53,052 nucleotides of DNA from an uncultured Bacillaceae bacterium (GTDB lineage Bacteria > Bacillota > Bacilli > Bacillales > Caldibacillaceae). This document shows, piece by piece, positions 33,192 to 42,226 of the stretch. The notes beneath the pieces were generated by a model. It saw only the letters and a list, made by a program, of their open reading frames with translations, had not been told where the DNA came from and made no database searches. The DNA lies in assembly GCA_937934645.1 (NCBI GenBank), contig CALGYZ010000013.1, positions 1 to 53,052 of the forward strand, in the 5' to 3' direction. The translations under genes were made by a program, and so were the position numbers. Numbering within the stretch: position 1 is the first letter of the stretch; every line of letters starts with the position of its first letter.

Positions 33192-34052
33192 ATGTCATAT
33201 GTCATTTTTAACGGGGAAATTGTTAAAAGGGGACAGGTGAAAATTGATTTTGAAGACCGTGGGTACCAGTTCGGTGACGGAATTTATGAAGTGATTCGGA
33301 TTTATAACGGGAAGCCGTTTGCATTAAAGGAACACTTGGACCGCTTGTATGCCAGTGCGGAAAAAATATATATGGATATTCCGTATACAAAAGATGAACT
33401 CGAGAAGATGATTTATTCATTATTGGATGTTGAGGGAGTCAGGCATAGTAATTTATATATCCAGTATTCCCGCGGTGTTGCGGCAAGAGATCATGTCATT
33501 CCGGAACAAATTACAGGAACGTTAATCGGTTATTTATTAGGAGGAGCCCGTCCGATAAATTTAATGGAGAACGGAATCAGGGCCGTGCTGGCGGAAGATA
33601 AGCGCTGGCATCATTGTGACATAAAATCAACAAGTTTGTTGGGCAATATTTTGGCCAAGAAAAAGGCAACCGATGCAGGTTGTGATGAAGCCATTTTGCA
33701 CCGGGATCAAGTGGTAACCGAAGGAAGTTCGACGAATGTATGGGTTGTAAAAGACGGTACCGTTTTTACCCGTCCGGCTGATCATTTTATTTTAAATGGT
33801 ATTACCCGTATGCGCATTTTATCCATTTTAGCAGCAGAAAACATCCCCCATGAAGAAAAAGCGTTTACGACCGGTGAATTACTGTCTGCGGATGAAGTGT
33901 TTATTTCCAGTACGACGAAAGAAATTGTACCGGTTATTGAAGTGGACGGGAAAAAGATTAGTAACGGCTGGCCCGGTGAAATGACAAAAAAATTACAAAG
34001 TTTATTTGTGAAAGAAATAGAGAAAGAATGCGGGCGGTTAAAAAACGAATAA
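33192..34052 (+). CDS. dat: D-amino acid aminotransferase Dat
   Basis: Dat exchanges amino groups between D-alanine, D-glutamate and other D-amino acids and their oxo acids, supplying D-glutamate or D-alanine for the wall. The 286-residue product is a fold-IV PLP enzyme with DRGYQFGDGIYEVIR from residue 22, PLP-binding K145 in HHCDIKSTSLLGN (same number as in thermophilic Bacillus Dat), VTEGSSTNVWVV and ILNGITRM. The start is ATG 33192, nine bases after GGAAAGGG; the ATG at 33183 is too close. thpR follows after 40 bases. Confidence 0.93.
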   Translation: MSYVIFNGEIVKRGQVKIDFEDRGYQFGDGIYEVIRIYNGKPFALKEHLDRLYASAEKIYMDIPYTKDELEKMIYSLLDVEGVRHSNLYIQYSRGVAARDHVIPEQITGTLIGYLLGGARPINLMENGIRAVLAEDKRWHHCDIKSTSLLGNILAKKKATDAGCDEAILHRDQVVTEGSSTNVWVVKDGTVFTRPADHFILNGITRMRILSILAAENIPHEEKAFTTGELLSADEVFISSTTKEIVPVIEVDGKKISNGWPGEMTKKLQSLFVKEIEKECGRLKNE

Positions 34053-34092
34053 TACAGTCCAACCGAACAGAAACAGGTATGGAGTGAAACGG

Positions 34093-34665
34093 ATGAAGAA
34101 AAAACATCATTACTTTTTTGCGGTAAAATTGCCCGTTGAGGCAAAAACATATATTAAGGAGCAGGTTTTAAAACATAAAAACCAATTTCCTTTCAGACGG
34201 TGGGTACATCATCAGGATTATCATATTACACTGGCTTTCTTAGGGGTTGCCGAAGCAGCGTTATTGGAAACTGCTGCGGATCAAGTTTCATCCGTTGTAC
34301 AGAAGAACAACCGGTTTACCCTGACGGTCAGTAAAGCGGGGGTTTTCGGGCGACCGCGGGAGCCCCGGGTTTTTTGGCTTAGCGTTAACCAGTCCGGACA
34401 GTTGCAAAACATTCGTGACAGTGTTTATCAAATCTGCCTGGAAACCGGCTTTAAAGTTGACAAAAAACCGTTTCGGCCCCATATCACGCTGGCCAGAAAA
34501 TGGGATGCATCATTTCCGTTTACAAAAGAGTTATTAAACCGTTTTGAAGTGCCGCCTTATACATTTCCGGTTGAAGAAATCGTACTTTATGAAACCCATC
34601 TGGATCAAACGCCAAAGTATAAAGAATATGCGGTGTTTCCGCTGGCCGGCTCCGGCGGGAATTAA
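34093..34665 (+). CDS. thpR: RNA 2',3'-cyclic phosphodiesterase ThpR (YtlP)
   Basis: ThpR (formerly LigT) is a 2H phosphoesterase that opens 2',3'-cyclic phosphate ends on RNA. The 190-residue product has both catalytic HxTL motifs: H44-ITL and H130-ITL. Other family parts are HYFFAVKLP at the start and FWLSVNQSG. I choose ATG 34093, eight bases after GGAG; the in-frame GTG at 34084 directly abuts that site. It is the B. subtilis ytlP counterpart and lies between dat and the NERD-domain gene. Biological role in bacilli is unknown. Confidence 0.9.
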   Translation: MKKKHHYFFAVKLPVEAKTYIKEQVLKHKNQFPFRRWVHHQDYHITLAFLGVAEAALLETAADQVSSVVQKNNRFTLTVSKAGVFGRPREPRVFWLSVNQSGQLQNIRDSVYQICLETGFKVDKKPFRPHITLARKWDASFPFTKELLNRFEVPPYTFPVEEIVLYETHLDQTPKYKEYAVFPLAGSGGN

Positions 34666-34751
34666 CTTTTCTTTCTTGCGGTCTTTGCTGTGCTGTTGAT
34701 TTTTTTAATTTATAATGAAAAAGACAGAGCGGTCATAAAGGATTTGAGATT

Positions 34752-35687
34752 ATGGGACAATTGATTAAATTACAAAACTATATATCACGCTATGAAACAG
34801 ATATTTTCAACTATCCGGGCCGGTTTATCCGATTAAAAAGACGTCATTGGAAATATATCTTAGATCAGTGGAAAACGGAAAAAATGCACGGTAAGAACAT
34901 GCAGGAAAATATGGACGGAACCAGTGATCATAAGCGTATGCGGGGGAACCTGAGAAGTCTGTTTTCAAAAGAAAAAAACTCCGGAACAGAACAGTTGAAG
35001 GAAATTACTTTGTATGATGAAGATGAAGACCCGTATGCAGAACGCATATTTCATACATCCGCATTGCCGGAAACTGTTGAGCAGTTGAAAAAAATGTTTT
35101 TGGATGAAATCTTTAAAGTCCAAGTTCTTTGGGCAAGCTCGACAGTTTTTGAACAATCCGATGCGGACCATAAATTTTACCGGGAGGAACAATTAAAGTT
35201 TTTCCTGCAGCGTTTTCCGGATACATTTTTAGTATTATATAAGCCCGTTTTTTTGCTAAAAAGGGCATCTGTCGAATGTAATACGATATTAATCACACCT
35301 TTTGAAGCCTGTTGTATTCAATTTTTGGAAACGGCGGAAGATGCGGTATATACCGGTTCGGACCGGCGGTTTTGGGAGATGAGAACTAATGAGGACCGTT
35401 CCGGATTTTTGAGTCCGTTGATTTCTTTGCAAAGAACTGAAACAATAGTTAAAAATATATGGGAAGCGGAAGGTATGGAGTTTCCGGTGTCCAAAGTGCT
35501 GCTCAGCAGAAACGGTTATATTGATTATCCCTCTGCTCCCTACGGTTTGCATGTCATCGACCGGCGAAATTTTGAAGAATGGTTTAATCGGATGAGGAAT
35601 ACAGAGGCGCCGTTAAAAAGCAATCAATTAAAGGCCGCCCGCTCCTTATTGCGTCATACTGAAACAATTTCATATGCCAGGATTTAA
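34752..35687 (+). CDS. ytlQ: NERD-domain protein YtlQ
   Basis: The 311-residue product matches the B. subtilis YtlQ group: MGQLIKLQNYISRYETD at the start, a charged central part (TEKMHGKNMQENMDGTSDHKR), then a region with LKFFLQRFPDTFLVLYKPVF and NTILITPFEACCIQFLE that fits the nuclease-related (NERD) fold, and VSKVLLSRNGYIDYPSAPYG. No nuclease activity can be claimed; the active residues are not obvious. The ATG at 34752 lies close after AAAGGATTTGAG. In B. subtilis ytlR and amyX lie between ytlQ and ytmP; here only a 218-base gap is left. Confidence 0.8.
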   Translation: MGQLIKLQNYISRYETDIFNYPGRFIRLKRRHWKYILDQWKTEKMHGKNMQENMDGTSDHKRMRGNLRSLFSKEKNSGTEQLKEITLYDEDEDPYAERIFHTSALPETVEQLKKMFLDEIFKVQVLWASSTVFEQSDADHKFYREEQLKFFLQRFPDTFLVLYKPVFLLKRASVECNTILITPFEACCIQFLETAEDAVYTGSDRRFWEMRTNEDRSGFLSPLISLQRTETIVKNIWEAEGMEFPVSKVLLSRNGYIDYPSAPYGLHVIDRRNFEEWFNRMRNTEAPLKSNQLKAARSLLRHTETISYARI

Positions 35688-35905
35688 CAAATTAAAAAAT
35701 ATTGCTTAAACTGTTTTCTAAAATAGAAAACCGTTATACAATAGTATATAGTCCTGTAAAATAACAAATGCGTATAATCGGGTGAAAACCGCTTGACGAA
35801 AACAATAAAAGTTTATACAACCATTTGAAATTACTATTTTAATATCAGATTTTGTTTTTAAATGGGCTGATTCTGTATTATGCATATACATTGAGGGTGA
35901 ACACG

Positions 35906-36679
35906 GTGGATCACATGTTTGAAGATGGCTGGGTCATAAAACCGGCGGGCGGAGTAACGGGCGAGGCCTTTTTGGCCCGTCATAAAGATGAAAAACTCTT
36001 TATTAAACGGAATTCTTCTCCTTTCTTGGCAGTTTTATCGGCTGAAGGAATCGTTCCAAAATTGGTCTGGACGAAACGGCTGGAAAGCGGGGATGTGATA
36101 ACGGCACAAAAGTGGATTAAAGGCCGGAAGCTGGAGCCTCATGATATGGCGAGTGCTGATGTGGCCAAACTTTTACAAAAAATTCATCGTTCAAAACCGC
36201 TGCTATCCATGATGAAGCGATTAGGGAAAACCCCCGCTTCCCCTGAAATACTGTTGGATCAATTAAAATTAAATTATGACAGCCGGTTGCTGGACGAACG
36301 TGGGATTCAAAATGCTTTTCATGAACTGGAGAAAAGCATGAATGAAATCAAAACGGATGAATGGGCAGTTTGTCACGGGGATATGAATCATAATAATTGG
36401 ATGCTGACGGAAGACAATGAACTGTTTTTAATTGATTGGGAAAGCGCCTTAATCGGCGATCCCGCTTTTGATATCGGTCCGTTATTATACTGGTATGTCC
36501 CGGAGAAAGAGTGGGAAAACTGGTTAAAAATTTATGGTATGGATTTGACGGAAAATGTGAAGCTCCGCCTCAGATGGTATGTTATTTACCAGACATTGTT
36601 ATCCGCCCAATTTTTTAAAAAAATAGGTGATGAAGAGGAAAGCAAGTTTTGGCGGCAGTATCTGGAAACAATTAAATAA
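35906..36679 (+). CDS. ytmP: Aminoglycoside/choline-kinase-like phosphotransferase YtmP
   Basis: This 257-residue protein has the APH/choline kinase fold: KLFIKRNSSPF with the ATP Lys, the HRD-like catalytic loop VCHGDMNHNNWML (Asp in HGD, Asn in HNN), and the metal motif LIDWESALIGDPAFDIG. The family's substrate in bacilli is unknown; choline, thiamine or sugars are possible. The start is GTG 35906, six bases after GAGGGTG; earlier in-frame codons have no ribosome binding site and give a non-family leader. It sits convergent with ytzH, as in B. subtilis. In the 218-base gap before it there is a small gttttcta/tagaaaac hairpin at 35713-35731, without a T-run. Confidence 0.88.
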   Translation: MDHMFEDGWVIKPAGGVTGEAFLARHKDEKLFIKRNSSPFLAVLSAEGIVPKLVWTKRLESGDVITAQKWIKGRKLEPHDMASADVAKLLQKIHRSKPLLSMMKRLGKTPASPEILLDQLKLNYDSRLLDERGIQNAFHELEKSMNEIKTDEWAVCHGDMNHNNWMLTEDNELFLIDWESALIGDPAFDIGPLLYWYVPEKEWENWLKIYGMDLTENVKLRLRWYVIYQTLLSAQFFKKIGDEEESKFWRQYLETIK

Positions 36680-36724
36680 AGGGCTGGTTTCAATTCATTT
36701 ATAATTGAAACAGCCCTTTTTTTA
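36680..36724. terminator. Shared terminator of ytmP and ytzH
   Basis: A long stem of about 16 bp with one bulged G (36681-36695 with 36703-36716) is flanked by A- and T-runs. Confidence 0.92.
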
Positions 36725-36761
36725 CGGCTTGAAATCTTTTTCGTGTATTCCGGAGGCGTTT

Positions 36762-37040
36762 TTATGAGAATTGACCGATCTCGTTCACCCATTGTACAAG
36801 CTGATCCTGGTGGTTTTCAATGTGTTCATCCAGTTTTTGTGTATATTTGCCTTTCTGACCGTATTCATAAATATCGGTTAAAATGTCTTTCGTCCTTTGG
36901 TCGAGTACATGATTTGCCAATAAGGATTTCACCAGACGTTCGATTTGCTCGCATTCGGAAACAGAACCCCGAGAACCGGATAATTGTCTTTCTAGAATGT
37001 CTTTTAATAAGTTCAGTTGGTCGGTATAATGGATTGGCAT
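36762..37040 (-). CDS. ytzH: YtzH-like protein
   Basis: The 92-residue product is helical and matches the YtzH family: HYTDQLNLLKDILERQLS near the start, then CEQIERLVKSLLANH and DILTDIYEYGQKGKYTQ and a C-terminal LVQWVNEIG. The function is unknown. ATG 37040 has GAGGAGG upstream. It lies between ytmP and trmB on the opposite strand, exactly as in B. subtilis, which supports the name. No signal peptide or membrane segment. Confidence 0.88.
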   Translation of the reverse strand: MPIHYTDQLNLLKDILERQLSGSRGSVSECEQIERLVKSLLANHVLDQRTKDILTDIYEYGQKGKYTQKLDEHIENHQDQLVQWVNEIGQFS

Positions 37041-37144
37041 GATTTTTCCTCCTCGTCAAATTTATTTTTAGATTATGAAAGACGGAACTTTTTATTCTGC
37101 AAATGAAAATAAGATATTGATTTTAGAACAGGTGGGGTGAACGT

Positions 37145-37804
37145 ATGCGTTTAAGACATAAGCCCTGGGCAAAAGATAAAATTATGAACCATCCCGAATA
37201 CGTCATTCAAGATCCGTTTCAATGGAAAGGAAAATGGCAGGAACTTTTCGGAAATGACAATCCGATCCATCTTGAAATCGGTACGGGTAAAGGAAGATTT
37301 ATTACTGAAATGGCAAAAAGACACCCGGAGATAAACTTTATCGGTATTGAATTGTACACAAGTGTCATTGTTACTGCACTGGAACAGGCTTTGGAAAGTG
37401 AAGTGCAGAATTTGAAACTCATTAACGATAACGCGCAAAAGCTGGAGGAAATGTTTGCACCGGGAGAAATCAGCCGTATTTATTTAAACTTTTCCGATCC
37501 GTGGCCGAAAAACAGACATGAAAAACGCCGGCTGACTTACCGGACGTTTTTAGAAATGTATGAACGGATTTTGGGTGACGGTGGCGATATCCGTATGAAA
37601 ACAGATAATCAGGGATTTTTTGAGTATTCTTTAATCAGCTTTTCCGAATACGGATTAAAGTTGAAAGATATCAGCCTTGACCTTCATAACAGCAGTTTCG
37701 AAGATAATATTATGACCGAATATGAGGAAAAGTTTTCCAAAAAAGGAAACCGGATTTATTGGTGTGAAGTGCAGTATCCGAAGAAGAATACTCCTGGGGA
37801 TTAA
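37145..37804 (+). CDS. trmB: tRNA (guanine-N7-)-methyltransferase TrmB
   Basis: TrmB methylates G46 in the variable loop of tRNA using SAM. The 219-residue product has the SAM-binding LEIGTGKGRF near residues 43-52, IGIELYTSV, the substrate-side motif NFSDPWPKNRHEKRRLT and a C-terminal TEYEEKFSKKGNRIYWCE. These are diagnostic. The ATG at 37145 follows AGGTGGGGTG. It is monocistronic with its own terminator. Confidence 0.97.
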   Translation: MRLRHKPWAKDKIMNHPEYVIQDPFQWKGKWQELFGNDNPIHLEIGTGKGRFITEMAKRHPEINFIGIELYTSVIVTALEQALESEVQNLKLINDNAQKLEEMFAPGEISRIYLNFSDPWPKNRHEKRRLTYRTFLEMYERILGDGGDIRMKTDNQGFFEYSLISFSEYGLKLKDISLDLHNSSFEDNIMTEYEEKFSKKGNRIYWCEVQYPKKNTPGD

Positions 37805-37827
37805 TCAATTTAAAAGTGCAAGAAATG

Positions 37828-37882
37828 AGCCTGTTTCCCGTTACATAACTTCAATTGCAGCAACGGGAACCGGGCTTTTTTC
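37828..37882 (+). terminator. Terminator of trmB
   Basis: agcc...ttcccgtt (37829-37842) pairs with aacgggaa...gggct (37862-37876), followed by six T. Confidence 0.78.
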
Positions 37883-37909
37883 ATCTATTAAGGATAAGCA
37901 TAATAATAA

Positions 37910-37950
37910 TTTCATGAAATTTGCAAAAATTTTCATGATTGTTTTAAAAT
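37910..37950 (+). promoter_or_regulatory. Promoter of ytnP with flanking direct repeats
   Basis: TTGCAA (37921-37926) and TAAAAT (37945-37950) are 18 bases apart. TTTCATGA occurs at 37910-37917 and again at 37931-37938, 21 bases (two helical turns) apart, on either side of the -35. Confidence 0.5.
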
Positions 37951-37988
37951 AAGGATATCTAAAATGAAGGTTAAAGGAGGAGAAGGCG

Positions 37989-38831
37989 GTGGAGCAATTA
38001 CAAATCGGCCGAATCAAATTAACATGGTTAAACGGTGGAGTTACCCATCTGGACGGCGGTGCCATGTTTGGTGTCGTGCCCAAACCGTTATGGATGAGAA
38101 AGTATGAAGTGAATGAAAAAAACCAGATCGAACTTCGGACAGATCCGATTTTGGTTGAGACCGGAAACAAGCGGCTGCTCATAGATGTGGGGATCGGGAA
38201 CGGAAAACTGACGGCAAAGCAAAAAAGAAATTTCGGTGTTACTGAAGAATCAAAGCTGGATGAGTCGCTGGCAGAGCTCGGGCTGGACAGAAAAGACATT
38301 GATACCGTGTTAATGACCCACATGCATTTTGATCATGCATGCGGCCTGACGGAAGAAAAGGGTGATACATACATATCCGCTTTCCCGAATGCGACAATCT
38401 ATTGTTCAAGTGTGGAATGGGAGGAAATGCTGCATCCGAATATCCGTTCGAAGGCTACATATTGGGAAAAAAACTGGCGGGGGATTGAAGAACAGATTCA
38501 CACTTTTGATCAGGATATACAAATCGTTGAGGGCATCCGCATGGTACGTACTGGTGGACACAGTAACGGACATGCCATCATTGTGATCGAGTCAGAGGGG
38601 GAAATGGCTCTCCATCTTGCCGATATTCTTCCCACCCATGCCCATCAAAATGTATTGTGGGTAATGGCTTATGATGATTATCCGATGGATTCCATAAGGG
38701 AAAAACAAAAATGGATCCCGTTTGCAGCAGAAAATGATGCATGGTTAACATTTTATCACGATGTCGTATACCGGGCGGTGAAATGGGACGGGGAAGGTAA
38801 TTTAACCGATTCATTAAGAAGGAAAAGGTAA
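37989..38831 (+). CDS. ytnP: Metallo-beta-lactamase-fold hydrolase YtnP (lactonase-like)
   Basis: The 280-residue product has the metal motif H111-M-H113-F-D115-H116, then a His in RTGGHSNGHAI and Asp in LHLADILPTH, like AHL lactonases. B. subtilis YtnP has been reported to degrade acyl-homoserine-lactone-type signals and to interfere with Streptomyces; the true role is still open. The start is GTG 37989, after AAAGGAGGAG. A promoter with direct repeats precedes it and a strong terminator follows. Confidence 0.9.
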   Translation: MEQLQIGRIKLTWLNGGVTHLDGGAMFGVVPKPLWMRKYEVNEKNQIELRTDPILVETGNKRLLIDVGIGNGKLTAKQKRNFGVTEESKLDESLAELGLDRKDIDTVLMTHMHFDHACGLTEEKGDTYISAFPNATIYCSSVEWEEMLHPNIRSKATYWEKNWRGIEEQIHTFDQDIQIVEGIRMVRTGGHSNGHAIIVIESEGEMALHLADILPTHAHQNVLWVMAYDDYPMDSIREKQKWIPFAAENDAWLTFYHDVVYRAVKWDGEGNLTDSLRRKR

Positions 38832-38833
38832 AC

Positions 38834-38876
38834 AAAAAACAGGTCTTCAAGCCCGTGTGAAGACCTGTTTTTTCTG
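38834..38876. terminator. Shared terminator of ytnP and ytzB
   Basis: acaggtcttca (38839-38849) pairs with tgaagacctgt (38858-38868), with A-run before and T-run after. Confidence 0.93.
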
Positions 38877-38880
38877 CCGC

Positions 38881-39186
38881 TTATATTTCCTCCCAGCTGA
38901 TGATCGTCCCGGTTTTTGCATCGGCAAGAAATTCATAACTTTTTTGGCCTGATTCAGTCAGTTGTGTAATGCCGCCGCGGTAAGCTTTATAAGACAGAGA
39001 ATTTATTAATACGGTTTCCGGATTGATCATGATCCACGTACCGATAATTTTTCCCCCTGTTGATTTTTTCACGCGCTGCAATATTTCTTCCGATGATATA
39101 TACTCATTTTCGCCAAACAGTGTTTTTGCCAGTAATCCGGCTGCGATCCCGCATGCAGCACCGAACATAAAATTTCTCCAATTCAT
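38881..39186 (-). CDS. ytzB: PepSY-domain membrane-anchored protein YtzB
   Basis: The 101-residue product has an N-terminal hydrophobic anchor (NFMFGAACGIAAGLLAKTLF) followed by a single PepSY-like region (YEFLADAKTGTIISWEEI at the end). PepSY domains are thought to restrain proteases. The ATG at 39186 has AGGAGGAG upstream. It is the counterpart of ytzB in the same place of B. subtilis, divergent from ytoP. Confidence 0.85.
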   Translation of the reverse strand: MNWRNFMFGAACGIAAGLLAKTLFGENEYISSEEILQRVKKSTGGKIIGTWIMINPETVLINSLSYKAYRGGITQLTESGQKSYEFLADAKTGTIISWEEI

Positions 39187-39331
39187 CGCATTCTCCTCCT
39201 GTTATAAAAGTATAACGCTCTTTCTTTCCGATTTCTATCATCAATACTGCCCGGCTGGCAGTTTGTTCCGTGTTTCTGTAAAATAGGTTTTGGAGTATCA
39301 GGATAAAGAGCCTTGGAAATGAGGGATTTAT

Positions 39332-40408
39332 GTGAATCAGGAAACATTGGATTTATTTAAACAATTGACGGAGCTACCGGGAACTTCCGGCAATGAACAT
39401 TTTGTCCGTCAATTCATGCGGAAGGAACTGGAAAAATATGCCGATGAAATCATTCAGGACGGTCTGGGGAGTATTTTCGGCGTCAAACACGGACCGGAGG
39501 ACGGGCCGAAAATTATGGTTGCGGGCCATATGGATGAAGTCGGCTTTATGGTCACATCCATAACCGAAAACGGAATGATCCGTTTCCAACCTCTTGGCGG
39601 ATGGTCTCCGCAAGTATTGCAGGCACAAAGAGTGCAAATTATCACTGACAACGGGCCTGTCGATGGGCTCATCGGATCGGTACCCCCGCATCTTCTCCGG
39701 GGAAAAAAAGACCGGAATAAGGTAACGGAAATTAAAGACTTATTTATCGATATCGGTGCAGATGACCGGGAAGATGCTGAAAATATCGGGATCAAACCGG
39801 GGCAACAAATTGTTCCGGTCTGCCCGTTTACGCCCCTTGCCAACAGGAAAAAAATAATGGCGAAAGCATGGGATAACCGTTACGGTTGCGGGCTTGCCAT
39901 AGAATTATTGAAAGAAGTTAAAGGGGTAAGCTTGCCCAACACCTTATATTCCGGGGCAACAGTCCAGGAAGAAGTCGGTCTGCGTGGTGCAAGAACAAGT
40001 GCCTACTTGATTAAACCGGACCTTGCCTTTATTTTGGATGCCAGTGCCGCCAATGATATGACCGGGGATAAAAATGAATTCGGCCAATTAGGTAAAGGAA
40101 CCCTTCTCCGGATTTATGATCCGACGATGGTTACCCACAGGGGATTGCGGGACTTTATCTTGGATACTGCGGAGTCAAACGACATTCCGTATCAATACTT
40201 TGTATCAGGCGGCGGAACGGATGCCGGCCGGGTGCATATAGCCAATGAAGGGATACCGAGCGCCGTGATCGGAATTTGTGCCCGTTACATTCATTCCCAT
40301 GCTTCGATTATTCATGTGGATGATTATATGGCGGCCAAAGAACTGTTAATTAAACTTGTACAAACATGCGATGCATCTGTTGTTGAAACGATCAGGCAAA
40401 ATGCATAA
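39332..40408 (+). CDS. ytoP: M42-family glutamyl aminopeptidase YtoP
   Basis: This is a zinc or cobalt aminopeptidase of the M42 (tetrahedral TET) group. The 358-residue product has metal ligands in VAGHMDEVGF (His66, Asp68), the bridging Asp in KAWDNRYGCGLA, the catalytic Glu pair in TVQEEVGLRGA, a ligand Asp in FILDAS and the last His in RYIHSHASI. All are present. The start is GTG 39332, six bases after GAGGG. Endoglucanase labels found in databases for the family are misleading. The DUF84 gene follows after 55 bases. Confidence 0.92.
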   Translation: MNQETLDLFKQLTELPGTSGNEHFVRQFMRKELEKYADEIIQDGLGSIFGVKHGPEDGPKIMVAGHMDEVGFMVTSITENGMIRFQPLGGWSPQVLQAQRVQIITDNGPVDGLIGSVPPHLLRGKKDRNKVTEIKDLFIDIGADDREDAENIGIKPGQQIVPVCPFTPLANRKKIMAKAWDNRYGCGLAIELLKEVKGVSLPNTLYSGATVQEEVGLRGARTSAYLIKPDLAFILDASAANDMTGDKNEFGQLGKGTLLRIYDPTMVTHRGLRDFILDTAESNDIPYQYFVSGGGTDAGRVHIANEGIPSAVIGICARYIHSHASIIHVDDYMAAKELLIKLVQTCDASVVETIRQNA

Positions 40409-40463
40409 CCGGTTTACCGGTTATTCCGTGAAAAAACAAGGAACAGAGGAAGAGGCGGGAAAC

Positions 40464-40994
40464 ATGCAAATTGCTGTAGGCACGTTAAATCAGGCAAAAG
40501 TCAAGGCAGTAGAAAATGTTTTTCCGGATGCTGAAGTTATTTCTTGCGAAGTTTCTTCAAATGTAAGCAAACAGCCGTTTTCTGATGAAGAAACAATCCG
40601 TGGGGCGATTAACCGGGCGAAAAATGCCTTGCGGAAAATCAATGCCGATCTCGGTATCGGTTTGGAAGGCGGCGTAACGGAGACAGCTTACGGCTTAATG
40701 CTTTGTAACTGGGGCGCGCTCGTCCTTCGCGGCGGGGATGAACCGATCATTGCCGGCGGGGCGCGTATTCTTCTGCCGCCGGCTGTCGCCGCAAGGCTTC
40801 GGAAGGGCCAAGAATTGGGTTCTGTGATGGATGATTTTTGCAAAAGAGAAAATATTCGCATACATGAAGGAGCAATCGGCATCTTTACCAATGGGGAGAT
40901 CGACCGGTCCGGAATGTATACCCATATTGTGAAAATGTTAAAAGGGCAGTCTGATTACCGTTTACGGGCAAAAAACAAATCGGTTGGAAATTAA
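40464..40994 (+). CDS. Inosine/xanthosine triphosphatase, DUF84 (YjjX) family
   Basis: Members of this family hydrolyse inosine and xanthosine triphosphates to keep deaminated purines out of nucleic acids. The 176-residue product has the family start MQIAVGTLNQAKVKAVENVF, the FSDEETIRGAINRAKNAL segment, GIGLEGGV, and EGAIGIFTNGEIDRSGMY. The start is ATG 40464, after AGAGGCGGG; longer in-frame starts reach back into ytoP without family-like sequence. It probably shares the ytoP transcript. It is not part of the standard B. subtilis order at this place, as far as I recall. Confidence 0.87.
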   Translation: MQIAVGTLNQAKVKAVENVFPDAEVISCEVSSNVSKQPFSDEETIRGAINRAKNALRKINADLGIGLEGGVTETAYGLMLCNWGALVLRGGDEPIIAGGARILLPPAVAARLRKGQELGSVMDDFCKRENIRIHEGAIGIFTNGEIDRSGMYTHIVKMLKGQSDYRLRAKNKSVGN

Positions 40995-41059
40995 TTAAAG
41001 CTTTGATACACTCAAATTATAATCGGTGATAATAACGGTACGCTTATGGGGGAATTAAA

Positions 41060-41377
41060 ATGAAAACATTGCAATCCGTGGAAGAATTTGAAACTTTGAA
41101 AAACAACGGTATTCACATCTTTTTATTTACGGCGGACTGGTGTCCGGATTGTCGGTTTATTGAGCCGTTTATGCCGGAAATTACAGATACATATAAAGAT
41201 TTTACCTTTGTATCCATAGACCGGGATCAATTTATTGATTTATGTAAAGAACTGGAGATTTTTGGGATCCCGAGCTTCGTCGCTTATAAAGATGGTAAAG
41301 AACTCGGCAGGTTTGTCGGCAAAAAACGGAAAACGAAAGAAGAAATTGAACAATTTATCCGGTCGCTGACTTTTTGA
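41060..41377 (+). CDS. ytpP: Thioredoxin-like protein YtpP
   Basis: The 105-residue product is a cytoplasmic thioredoxin-fold protein with the redox motif W27-C28-P29-D30-C31 and the cis-Pro in GIPSF. It lacks a signal peptide. WCPDC instead of WCGPC suggests a specialised partner. B. subtilis YtpP is a minor thioredoxin-like protein of the same place. ATG 41060 follows TGGGGG. ytpQ begins 35 bases later, so ytpP-ytpQ-ytpR form one operon. Confidence 0.92.
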   Translation: MKTLQSVEEFETLKNNGIHIFLFTADWCPDCRFIEPFMPEITDTYKDFTFVSIDRDQFIDLCKELEIFGIPSFVAYKDGKELGRFVGKKRKTKEEIEQFIRSLTF

Positions 41378-41412
41378 GAAGCATCCAGCCATTCCAATCG
41401 GAGTTGATATCA

Positions 41413-42222
41413 ATGAAAATGACGGTACAAAAACTGAGGAAGATTTTAGAAAAAAAATTGGCCGGTGAAGATCGGAAAATAACATATAACCGTGAAAAAG
41501 AACAGCTTCGGATAGAGGATACAACTTTGAATACAGGAGTTAACATTTCCTTGTCCCCGGTTGTCGGGAAATATAAACAGTCCGGTGAAAAAGCAATTGA
41601 CCAGGTCATCTATTATGTAGAGGAAACTTTTTCGGCAATGAAGTCCGGAGTCGGACTTACCGGCCGGGAAAAAAAGATTTTTCCTGTAATCCGGTCAACA
41701 TCTTTCCCGACTTCGACAGAAACGGGCGGGAAAATGTTAACTGATGAGCACACTGCGGAAACGAGAATTTATTATGCAGTGGATATGGGGAAAACGTACC
41801 GGCTGATTGATGAGAAACTACTGGAAAAGGAAAATTTGGATCCGTCGGCAGTGCGGGAGATGGCCAGGTTTAATTTACGCTCATTGGAAAATCCGTTGAA
41901 AAAAGATACTGTCAGTGGTAATGACTTTTACTTTCTGAATACAAATGACGGATACGATGCGAGCCGGATTTTGAACGAGAATCTTTTGAAAGAGATGGAT
42001 GAGAGAGCAGAAGGGAAACTGACGATTTCCATCCCCCACCAGGATGTTTTAATATTTGCAGATATCAAAAATGATACGGGATACGATGTCTTGGCCCATA
42101 TGACGATGAAATTTTATACGACCGGAACGATCCCCATTACCCCCCTTTCTTTTTATTATGAAGATGGTAAATTACAACCGATCTTTATCATGGCTAAAAA
42201 ACGTCCGAAGAGAGAGGAGTAA
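41413..42222 (+). CDS. ytpQ: YtpQ family protein (DUF1444)
   Basis: The 269-residue product is the same length as B. subtilis YtpQ and fits DUF1444: MKMTVQKLRKILEKKL at the start, FPVIRSTSFPT in the middle, ETRIYYAVDMGKTYRLID and LNTNDGYDASRILN. No function is known; it is a soluble protein of mixed structure. I choose ATG 41413, nine bases after GGAG; the earlier in-frame start at 41374 would overlap ytpP and has no family sequence. ytpR follows after four bases. Confidence 0.88.
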   Translation: MKMTVQKLRKILEKKLAGEDRKITYNREKEQLRIEDTTLNTGVNISLSPVVGKYKQSGEKAIDQVIYYVEETFSAMKSGVGLTGREKKIFPVIRSTSFPTSTETGGKMLTDEHTAETRIYYAVDMGKTYRLIDEKLLEKENLDPSAVREMARFNLRSLENPLKKDTVSGNDFYFLNTNDGYDASRILNENLLKEMDERAEGKLTISIPHQDVLIFADIKNDTGYDVLAHMTMKFYTTGTIPITPLSFYYEDGKLQPIFIMAKKRPKREE

Positions 42223-42226
42223 ACGA

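Noticed and set aside
35852..35905. Earlier in-frame start of ytmP, giving a hydrophobic leader
   Set aside because: There is no ribosome binding site, while GTG 35906 has GAGGGTG at the right distance and a family-like N-terminus.
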